Part shown: positions 1-5,241 of the stretch, piece by piece
Layout of the letters: each line of letters begins with the position of its first letter
Position numbering within the stretch: the stretch's first letter is position 1
Origin: Actinomycetales bacterium
Lineage (GTDB): Bacteria; Actinomycetota; Actinomycetes; Actinomycetales; JAHECE01
NCBI GenBank assembly: GCA_024641895.1
Contig: JAHECE010000087.1
Span: 1 to 10,515, forward strand
Direction of reading: 5' to 3'
Length of the DNA: 10,515 nt
Translations under genes and position numbers: made by a program
The notes under the pieces: generated by a model
Told to the model about the DNA's origin: nothing
Databases searched by the model: none
What the model saw: the letters and a program-made list of their open reading frames with translations, nothing else

Positions 1-1
1 C

Positions 2-820
2 CTCCACGACGCGCCTGAGGCGACCCCCGCGCCACAAGCCGCAGGTGCGGGCGAGGCCGACACCCGCGGCGCGGCCCGCCGCCTCGCTGCCGAGGCGCTC
101 GGCACGGGCGCGCTCGTGGCCGCCGTCGTCGGCTCGGGGGTCATGGCGACCTCCCTGACGGCCGACGTCGGCCTCGCCCTCCTGATCAATGCGCTCGCGA
201 CGGTCGCCGCCCTCGGCGTCCTCATCTGGACCCTCGGGCCGACGTCCGGAGCCCACTTCAACCCGGCGGTCACCCTCGTCGCAGCCGCCCGCCGCGAGAT
301 CGGCGCGGCCGAGGCAGGCGCCTACCTGCTCGCCCAGTGCGCCGGCGCGATCCTGGGCGTCGCCCTGGCGAACCTGATGTTCGCGGCGCCCGCCTGGACA
401 CCCTCCACCACGAGCCGAACCGGCGCGGGGCTCCTGCTCGGCGAGGTCGTCGCGACCGCAGGCCTGATCTGGGTGATCGGTGCGCTCACCAGGACCGGCC
501 GAGGCAGCCTCGGCCCGCTGCTCGTCCCGGCCTGGATCGGCGCCGCCTACTTCTTCACGTCGTCGACGTCGTTCGCGAACCCGGGCGTCACCCTGGGACG
601 GATGCTCACCGACTCGTTCACGGGGATCGCGCCGGGTTCGGTCCTTGCCTTTGTCGCGGCCCAGCTCGTGGGAGCCGGCGTCGGCGGCATCGTGGTCGAG
701 GTGTTCCATCCCCGGCACGGCGTGGCGCCCGAGCCGCTCGACCTGCCCGAGGCCGTCCATGCCGCCGCCGGCACCCACGGTCCAGCGAGCGACCGGCCAC
801 CCGCCACGAGGGAGTCGTGA
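2..820 (+). CDS. aquaporin (MIP family), arsenic-associated AqpS-like type, 5' partial
   Basis: This is a membrane channel of the major intrinsic protein family. The reading frame is open from the first bases of the window with no ATG or GTG before the first membrane helix (the GTG at 116 lies inside it), so the gene starts upstream. An Ala/Pro/Glu-rich stretch precedes the first helix, which begins around RRLAAEALG. The first pore motif is NPA, in AHFNPAVTL (codons 260-268). The second is NPG, in SFANPGVTLGR (578-586), so its Ala is replaced by Gly. Val follows the second motif where classical aquaporins have the selectivity-filter Arg. That pattern, with TSSTSFANP before it and FTGIAP after it, is what I recall of bacterial arsenic-operon aquaporins (AqpS), which pass arsenite. 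About six hydrophobic segments are visible. The tail after FHPRHG is hydrophilic. MIP membership is certain. The arsenic link is by resemblance only, and a fusion at the missing N-terminus is possible. Confidence 0.88.
   Translation, partial: LHDAPEATPAPQAAGAGEADTRGAARRLAAEALGTGALVAAVVGSGVMATSLTADVGLALLINALATVAALGVLIWTLGPTSGAHFNPAVTLVAAARREIGAAEAGAYLLAQCAGAILGVALANLMFAAPAWTPSTTSRTGAGLLLGEVVATAGLIWVIGALTRTGRGSLGPLLVPAWIGAAYFFTSSTSFANPGVTLGRMLTDSFTGIAPGSVLAFVAAQLVGAGVGGIVVEVFHPRHGVAPEPLDLPEAVHAAAGTHGPASDRPPATRES
808..814 (+). promoter_or_regulatory. ribosome-binding sequence at the aquaporin end
   Basis: GAGGGAG lies 5 bases before ATG 820, which overlaps the aquaporin stop as TGATG. This is a typical coupled start for a following gene. 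The frame it opens (54 codons, to 984) does not encode anything recognisable, so the site probably served a gene that has since been lost. Confidence 0.45.
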
Positions 821-1024
821 TGCGCATACGTGCCGACGGTGACCTGCTGCAACAAGGGCGTCACCGGGAAGGCGGGCCGGAACGTGCTGCAGAACCTGGG
901 GTTCACCCGGGTCTGCAGCCTCTCAGGCGGGAGCTCCAACTACCGCAGCTCCATGCAGGGCGTCGGGGCGGCGGAGGTTCCTGAGCCCGCCGTTGCCCGT
1001 CAGCCGAAGCGACCCGAGATGTAG
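821..1024 (+). pseudogene. relic of a C-terminal rhodanese domain (CoA-disulfide-reductase type)
   Basis: The frame opening at GTG 830 encodes VTCCNKGVTGKAG, then NLGFTR, then LSGGSSNYR. This matches the end of rhodanese domains fused to FAD-dependent CoA-disulfide reductases: catalytic-loop Cys in a CNKGVTG-like loop, a helix, GF, then an LSGG turn and a final helix. Only the last 45 or so residues of the domain remain. The FAD and NAD parts and the front of the rhodanese are absent. The fragment follows the aquaporin stop in the same frame. A good ribosome-binding sequence (GAGGGAG, 808-814) and an ATG at 820 precede it, but that ATG reads a different frame and gives only unrecognisable Arg-rich sequence. 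The last 25 bases overlap the end of pstB on the other strand. I read it as a gene remnant. A 64-residue single-domain product from GTG 830 cannot be excluded. Confidence 0.6.
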
Positions 1025-1779
1025 TCCTCGGTCGCCTTCTTCGACGGTGAGCTGAAGATCGTCGACGTGTCGCCCATCTCGACGAGGCGGCCCGGCTTGC
1101 CCGTGCCCTCGATGTTGAAGAACGCCGTGCGGTCGCTGACCCGAGCGGCCTGCTGCATGTTGTGGGTCACGATCACGATCGTGTAGTCGCTCTTCAGCTC
1201 CTCGATGAGGTCCTCGATCGCAAGCGTCGAGATCGGGTCAAGGGCCGAGCAGGGCTCGTCCATGAGCACGACCTGGGGCTTGACCGCGATCGTGCGCGCG
1301 ATGCACAGCCGCTGCTGCTGACCGCCGGAGAGCGACGAGCCCGGCCGGTCCAGCCGGTCCTTGACCTCGGTCCAGAGGTTGGCGCCCCGGAGCGAGGACT
1401 CCACCATGTCGGCCGCGTCGGATTTCGAGATCCGCCGGTTGTTGAGCTTGACGCCCGCGAGCACGTTGTCCGCGATGCTCATGGTCGGGAACGGGTTCGG
1501 CCGCTGGAAGACCATGCCGACCTGGCGACGCACCTCGACGGGGTCCACGTTGGCCCCGTAGAGGTCGGTGCCGTCCATGACGACCTTGCCCTCGACCCGC
1601 GCGCCGGGCAGGACCTCGTGCATCCGGTTCAGGGTGCGCAGGAACGTCGACTTGCCGCACCCGGACGGACCGATGAACGCCGTGACCGACCGGGGCTCCA
1701 TCACGAGCGAGACGTCTGCGACGGCCAGGAAGCTGCCGTAGTAGACGTTCAGATCGGTGACGTCGATGCGCTTGGACAC
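1000..1779 (-). CDS. pstB: phosphate ABC transporter ATP-binding protein PstB
   Basis: This is the ATPase that drives phosphate import, working as a dimer on the inner face of the PstCA channel. At 259 residues it is full length. The Walker A motif GPSGCGKST lies at 37-45, the Q-loop Gln at 92 in VFQRPNPFP, the ABC signature LSGGQQQR at 150-157, Walker B VVLMDEP at 170-176, and the switch His at 206 in VTHNMQQAARVSD. The ending (FNIEGTGKPGRLVEMGDT, then ATEDYISGRFG) is typical of PstB. The start is GTG at 1777-1779, with AGGAG 4 bases upstream. It is last in the pstSCAB order, 52 bases after pstA. Its last 25 bases overlap the convergent rhodanese relic, and I see no clear terminator beyond the stop. 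Confidence 0.97.
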   Translation of the reverse strand: MSKRIDVTDLNVYYGSFLAVADVSLVMEPRSVTAFIGPSGCGKSTFLRTLNRMHEVLPGARVEGKVVMDGTDLYGANVDPVEVRRQVGMVFQRPNPFPTMSIADNVLAGVKLNNRRISKSDAADMVESSLRGANLWTEVKDRLDRPGSSLSGGQQQRLCIARTIAVKPQVVLMDEPCSALDPISTLAIEDLIEELKSDYTIVIVTHNMQQAARVSDRTAFFNIEGTGKPGRLVEMGDTSTIFSSPSKKATEDYISGRFG

Positions 1780-1783
1780 TGGA

Positions 1784-1788
1784 CTCCT
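1784..1788 (-). promoter_or_regulatory. ribosome-binding site of pstB
   Basis: On the minus strand AGAGGAG is followed by TCCA and then GTG. This strong site fixes the GTG at 1779 as the start. Confidence 0.75.
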
Positions 1789-1800
1789 CTTGGTGGTCGA

Positions 1801-1816
1801 CGCTCGCGGGCGAGCG
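1801..1816 (-). other. perfect GC-rich hairpin in the pstA-pstB gap
   Basis: CGCTCGC, GG, GCGAGCG form a perfect 7-bp inverted repeat, read the same way on both strands. It starts about 15 bases after the pstA stop and ends about 12 bases before the pstB ribosome-binding site. No T-run follows, so it is more likely a processing or stability element, or a partial terminator that tunes PstB relative to PstA, than a full terminator. Confidence 0.5.
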
Positions 1817-1831
1817 GGCCGGGCTGCGGCG

Positions 1832-2908
1832 CTAGGGCTTGGCCTTGGGCGCGAGATACTTGCTCACCAGCCGTGCGACGAGGTTGAGCAGCATGACGAT
1901 GAGGATGAGCACGAGCGCGGCGCCCCAGGCGCGGTCGACACCGACCCGGCCCTGGGACCACTCGCGGTAGGCGTACACAGGCAAGGTGGTCATGCGCCCG
2001 TTGAAGACGTCGGCATTGACCTGGGCGACGTATCCGACGGTCAGCAGCAACGGCGCCGTCTCGCCGATGACCCGAGCGATCGCCAGCATGACGCCGGTGA
2101 CGATGCCCGCGACCGCGGTGCGCAGCACCACCTTGACGATCACGAGCCACTTGGGCACGCCGAGTGCCAGCGCCGCCTCGCGGAGCTCGTTGGGCACGAG
2201 GCGAAGCATCTCCTCGACCGACCGGATGACCACGGGCGTCATCAGGAGGGCGAGCGCGGCAGCGCCCATGATCCCCGCCCGGTAGGCCGGGCCGAACACG
2301 ATCGTGAACAGGGAGAACGCGAAGAGTCCGGCCACGATCGACGGAATTCCGGTCATCACGTCGACGAAGAACGTGATGCCGCGCGCCAGCGCGCCGCGCC
2401 CGTACTCCACGAGGTAGACCGCGGTCATGATGCCGACCGGCACGGAGATGACCGTGGCCCACGCCGTGATGACAAGGGTGCCGACGATGGCGTGGAGGAC
2501 GCCGCCCTGGATGTCCCCGTACACACCGACCATGTCGGAGGTGAGGAAGCTCGCCGTGAGCATCGGCAGGCCGTTGGCCAGCACCGTCCACAGGAGCGAG
2601 ACGAGCGGAACCATGGCGGCGCCGAATGCGGCCGTCACCAGCGTCGTCGCGAACCGGTCCGTCGCGTGGCGGCGGCCCTCGACCCGGGCCGAGTAGGCCG
2701 TCAGTGAGATCGCGAAGAAGACGGCGCCGAGCAGTGCGACGCCCGTGGGCGTCGGGGTGCCGATGAGGGCGAGGAGGCCCGTGGCGACGACCAGCGATCC
2801 GCCGAGGAAGGCCCAGGGGCTCCATCTCGGCAGGGTGCGGCTGTCGTGGATGAGGGGGCTCGACGGCAGCGAGTCGGGCGTCGAGGAGAGATCGGTCTTG
2901 GCGGTCAT
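1832..2908 (-). CDS. pstA: phosphate ABC transporter permease PstA
   Basis: This is one of the two membrane subunits of the phosphate importer; it pairs with PstC and couples to PstB. It has 358 residues from ATG 2906-2908. An in-frame GTG further upstream (2959) lies inside pstC and is not preferred, because the ATG follows the pstC stop directly (TGAGATG). The N-terminus is hydrophilic to about residue 30, then come two extra helices (about 33-51 and 56-74), as is common in actinobacterial PstA. The usual permease core follows: helices near 91-112, 138-165, 176-206, 211-230, 265-290 and 328-348. The EAA loop that contacts PstB is at 242-256 (REAALALGVPKW), followed by the family sequence ARVIGETAPLL. 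The tail is basic (YLAPKAKP). Translation is probably coupled to pstC. Confidence 0.95.
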   Translation of the reverse strand: MTAKTDLSSTPDSLPSSPLIHDSRTLPRWSPWAFLGGSLVVATGLLALIGTPTPTGVALLGAVFFAISLTAYSARVEGRRHATDRFATTLVTAAFGAAMVPLVSLLWTVLANGLPMLTASFLTSDMVGVYGDIQGGVLHAIVGTLVITAWATVISVPVGIMTAVYLVEYGRGALARGITFFVDVMTGIPSIVAGLFAFSLFTIVFGPAYRAGIMGAAALALLMTPVVIRSVEEMLRLVPNELREAALALGVPKWLVIVKVVLRTAVAGIVTGVMLAIARVIGETAPLLLTVGYVAQVNADVFNGRMTTLPVYAYREWSQGRVGVDRAWGAALVLILIVMLLNLVARLVSKYLAPKAKP

Positions 2909-2909
2909 C

Positions 2910-3890
2910 TCAGTTGGCCCCCGAGAATTCCTTGCGCCGGGCGATGACCCAGCGCGCAAGCATGTTCACCGCGAACGTGATGGTGAAGAGGGCGAGACCG
3001 GTGGCGATCAGCGCATTGACCGAGAGCCCGCTCGCCTCCGGGAACTTCGAGGCGATGTTCGCGGCGATCGTCTGGTGCTGCCCGGGCTTGAGCAGGAAGA
3101 AGGAGAACAGGTATCCGGGCGAGATGATCATGAGAACCGCCATGGTCTCGCCGAGCGCCCGCCCGAGCCCGAGCATCGAGGCGCTGATGACGCCGGACCG
3201 ACCGAAGGGCAGGACGGCCATCCGGACCATCTCCCAGCGGGTCGCGCCGAGGGCGAGGGCCGCCTCCTCGTGCAGGCGTGGGGCCTGGAGGAACACCTCT
3301 CGGGACACGGCCGTGATGATCGGGAGGATCATCACGGCGAGCACGGTCGAGGCCGCGAGAACGTTGCGCGCCGGCGGGGTGTAGTCGGCGAAGAGCGGGA
3401 TGAAGCCGAGGTTGTCCGACAACCAGCGGAAGAACGGGTCGATGACCGGCTGGAGCCAGAGCGCCCCCCACAGGCCGTAGACCACGCTCGGGATCGCGGC
3501 GAGGAGGTCGACGAGGTACCCGAGAGCCTGGGCGATCGCCCGCGGTGCGTAGTGCGAGATGAACAGCGCGATGCCCACCGCGATCGGTACCGCGAACAGC
3601 AGCGCCAGCACCGAGGAGAGCAGGGTCCCGAAGATGAGCGGCCCGATGTAGACGGCCAGGGAGCTCGCGTCGAGCCAGCTGATCGCGTCGAGCTCCTCCC
3701 GCGAGGCCACGATCGCAGGCCACGCCTCGATGAGCAGGAAGGCCGCGACCGCCGCGAGCACGACCAGGATCGAGATGCCGGCGCCGAGCGAGAGTCCGTA
3801 GAAGCCGCGACCGGACCTCCGGCGCGACCGAGTCCCCCCGGACGCCGCGGCGGGCGTCCGGGGGGACCGGGTGGGGCTAGTCACTGTCAC
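2910..3890 (-). CDS. pstC: phosphate ABC transporter permease PstC
   Basis: This is the other membrane subunit of the phosphate importer, with 326 residues. A basic, Ser/Pro-rich cytoplasmic N-terminus (to about residue 30) is followed by about six helices near 35-57, 85-112, 125-150, 178-197, 235-257 and 292-315. The family sequence AAIPSVVYGLWG lies at 131-142. The EAA loop is at 208-221 (HEEAALALGATRWE), and LGRALGETMAVLMI at 242-255 is typical of PstC. The chosen start is GTG at 3888-3890, with GGAG (3896-3899) 5 bases upstream; a second in-frame GTG lies two codons later. An ATG at 3892-3894 is out of frame, only one base from the GGAG, and stops after five codons. The gene follows pstS by 51 bases, and its TGA is one base from the pstA ATG. 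Confidence 0.95.
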   Translation of the reverse strand: MTVTSPTRSPRTPAAASGGTRSRRRSGRGFYGLSLGAGISILVVLAAVAAFLLIEAWPAIVASREELDAISWLDASSLAVYIGPLIFGTLLSSVLALLFAVPIAVGIALFISHYAPRAIAQALGYLVDLLAAIPSVVYGLWGALWLQPVIDPFFRWLSDNLGFIPLFADYTPPARNVLAASTVLAVMILPIITAVSREVFLQAPRLHEEAALALGATRWEMVRMAVLPFGRSGVISASMLGLGRALGETMAVLMIISPGYLFSFFLLKPGQHQTIAANIASKFPEASGLSVNALIATGLALFTITFAVNMLARWVIARRKEFSGAN

Positions 3891-3941
3891 TCATTCTCCA
3901 CTGGTGGACGTCGGTGGCGACGCGCTAGCCAATCTGGCAGA
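3891..3941 (-). other. pstS-pstC gap with two small hairpins
   Basis: This 51-base gap holds TCCAC-TG-GTGGA (3897-3908), a 5-bp stem that includes the GGAG ribosome-binding site of pstC. It also holds a 4-bp stem, GCCA and TGGC around three bases (3928-3938). They could lower pstC translation or mark an mRNA processing point, which would give more PstS than permease. Both stems are short, so this is tentative. Confidence 0.35.
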
Positions 3942-5039
3942 TCAGCCGACGCTGATCGTGTCGATCGCCGCCTGCACCTTCTCACGAAGGGCGCTCGAGA
4001 TCGGGGCGGAGCCCGCGACGCTCGGGTCGGCCGCGCGAGCCTGTCCCGCCTCGCTCGCCACGTAGGTCAGGAAGGCCTTGACGTTGTCGGCCTCGCCCTG
4101 GTCGGAGTACGTCGCGCACGCGATGTCGTACGAGACGAGCACCAGCGGGTAGGCGCCCGCAGCGGTCGTCGCCCGGTCGATCTCGATGGTCAGCTCGGTG
4201 GCGTTGGCGCCCTCGGCCGCCGGCGAGGCGTCCACGACGGCGGCAGCGGCTTCCGGAGAGAACGGCACGTAGGAGTCACCGACCTTGACCGCGACGGTGC
4301 CGAGACCCTCGGCGCGGGAGGCGTCGGCGTAGCCGATCGTGCCCTCGCCGCCGGTGACCACGCCGACGAGGCCCGAGGTGCCCTGACCGGACTGACCGCC
4401 GTCGATCGGCCACTCACCGGACGCGTCATACGACCAGGCGCCGCCGGAAGCCTTCGCGAGGTAGTCCGTGAAGTTCTTCGTGGTACCGGACTCGTCGGAC
4501 CGGTGCACGGGGGTGATCGCCGTCGACGGGAGGCTCACGCCGGGGTTCTCGGCGGCGAGCGCCGGGTCGTCCCACGTGGTGATCGCGCCGTCGAAGATCT
4601 TCGCGATGGTCGCGGCCGACATCTGGATGTGCTCGGCGTCGACGCCGGGCAGGTTGTAGATGACGGCGATGGGGCTGATGTAGACGGGCAGCTCGAGCAC
4701 GTCGCCGCCGTTGCAGCGGGCGATCGCGTCGGTGAGCTCTGCGGCGTCGAGCGCCGCGTCGGAGCCGGCGAAGGCGACCCCGCCGGCGATGAACTGGGTG
4801 CGGCCGCCACCGGAGCCGACGGCGTCGTAGCTCACGGAGACGCCGCTCTGCTCCTCGAAGCCGGCGCGCCAGCCGGCCATCGCGGCCTCCTGTGCGCTCG
4901 AGCCGGCGCCGGCGAGCGAACCGCTCAAGCCGCCGTCGGTCCCGTCCGTGCCGCCGTTCGAACTGCAGGCCGCCAGGGTGAGCGCGATCGCGCTGAGGGC
5001 CGCGGCGCCTGCCATGGGCTTGAATCCTGCACGCTTCAC
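3942..5039 (-). CDS. pstS: phosphate-binding lipoprotein PstS
   Basis: This is the extracellular phosphate receptor that feeds the PstCA channel, with 365 residues. A lipoprotein signal is visible: MKRAGFK, a hydrophobic stretch, and the lipobox LAAC with the lipidated Cys at 25. A flexible Ser/Gly/Asp linker follows. Phosphate-contact segments of the family are present in order: GAGSSAQ (44-50, where E. coli has GAGATFP), GSGGGRTQF (75-83), FAGSDAAL (90-97) and HRSDESGTT (179-187). Two other Cys residues (ARCNGG and DIACATY) might form a disulfide. The start is GTG at 5037-5039, with AGGACAGGA upstream on the minus strand. It is first in the pst operon, under its own control region with a PHO box, so it should be strongly induced when phosphate is low. 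Confidence 0.96.
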   Translation of the reverse strand: MKRAGFKPMAGAAALSAIALTLAACSSNGGTDGTDGGLSGSLAGAGSSAQEAAMAGWRAGFEEQSGVSVSYDAVGSGGGRTQFIAGGVAFAGSDAALDAAELTDAIARCNGGDVLELPVYISPIAVIYNLPGVDAEHIQMSAATIAKIFDGAITTWDDPALAAENPGVSLPSTAITPVHRSDESGTTKNFTDYLAKASGGAWSYDASGEWPIDGGQSGQGTSGLVGVVTGGEGTIGYADASRAEGLGTVAVKVGDSYVPFSPEAAAAVVDASPAAEGANATELTIEIDRATTAAGAYPLVLVSYDIACATYSDQGEADNVKAFLTYVASEAGQARAADPSVAGSAPISSALREKVQAAIDTISVG

Positions 5040-5075
5040 TGTGTTGTCCTGTCCTCTCGATGAACACCATCATCG

Positions 5076-5092
5076 GCGTGGGACTCCCACGC
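5076..5092 (-). other. hairpin in the pstS leader
   Basis: GCGTGGG and CCCACGC form a perfect 7-bp stem around a 3-base loop, 37 bases before the pstS start. If transcription starts near 5095 the hairpin would sit almost at the 5' end of the mRNA, where it could protect the transcript or influence translation. No T-run follows. Confidence 0.5.
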
Positions 5093-5094
5093 AC

Positions 5095-5106
5095 ACCGTC
5101 GACGGT
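5095..5106. promoter_or_regulatory. 12-bp perfect palindrome in the pstS promoter region
   Basis: ACCGTCGACGGT is an exact palindrome. It overlaps a possible -10 sequence on the minus strand (TACCGT, 5102-5107), so it could be an operator for a dimeric regulator. Short palindromes of this composition also arise by chance in GC-rich DNA. Confidence 0.35.
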
Positions 5107-5144
5107 AGGGACGGAGCATGACTGCCGGAGCCCGGGCCGGTGAA
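5102..5144 (-). promoter_or_regulatory. pstS: candidate pstS promoter
   Basis: Two -10 candidates are visible on the minus strand: CATGCT (5115-5120), 18 bases after TTCACC (5139-5144) of the PHO box acting as the -35 region, and TACCGT (5102-5107). Weak core elements overlapped by an activator site fit a PhoP-activated promoter. I cannot choose between the two from sequence. Confidence 0.4.
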
Positions 5145-5158
5145 CGGACGGTGAACGG
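5137..5158 (-). promoter_or_regulatory. PHO box (PhoP-binding direct repeats) upstream of pstS
   Basis: On the minus strand two adjacent 11-bp units read CCGTTCACCGT and CCGTTCACCGG, identical at 10 of 11 positions. Each contains GTTCACC, and the 11-bp spacing puts both units on the same face of the helix. This is the direct-repeat-unit architecture known for PhoP boxes in Streptomyces pstS and other phosphate genes. It ends 97 bases before the pstS start codon and points towards pstS. A further unit upstream is at best very degenerate. Confidence 0.85.
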
Positions 5159-5200
5159 CACGAGACGATCTTCCAACGTCAGTGTGGTCTGGCTCACATC

Positions 5201-5226
5201 TGCGCGGCGTGTCGCGGCCCGGCGCA
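5201..5226 (-). terminator. candidate terminator hairpin after mutT1
   Basis: Sixteen bases after the mutT1 stop, TGCGCGGC can pair with GCC and GCGCA across a 2-base bulge, giving about 8 bp around an 8-base loop. No T-run follows, as is usual for actinobacterial hairpins. It would separate ppk-mutT1 from the pstS promoter region. Confidence 0.3.
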
Positions 5227-5241
5227 AGGCGGAGGTCGTCA

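Noticed and set aside
901..907. GTTCACC on the plus strand inside the rhodanese relic.
   Set aside because: It is a single core with no second unit at 11 bp and no downstream gene, so it is a chance match rather than a PHO box.
930..952. GGAGCT and AGCTCC pairing as a terminator for pstB.
   Set aside because: The stem is only 6 bp with an 11-base loop and no T-run, and it lies about 50 bases beyond the stop; too weak to call.
3877..3894. A five-codon mini-ORF (MSDSD) overlapping the pstC start.
   Set aside because: Its ATG is only one base from the GGAG, too close for efficient initiation. The GTG at 3890 has proper spacing and starts pstC.
2745..5063. A 772-codon plus-strand open frame across pstS, pstC and part of pstA.
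   Set aside because: Its translation is Arg/Gly/Asp/His-rich low complexity, as expected of the antisense frame of GC-rich genes. The opposite strand encodes unmistakable PstS and PstC.
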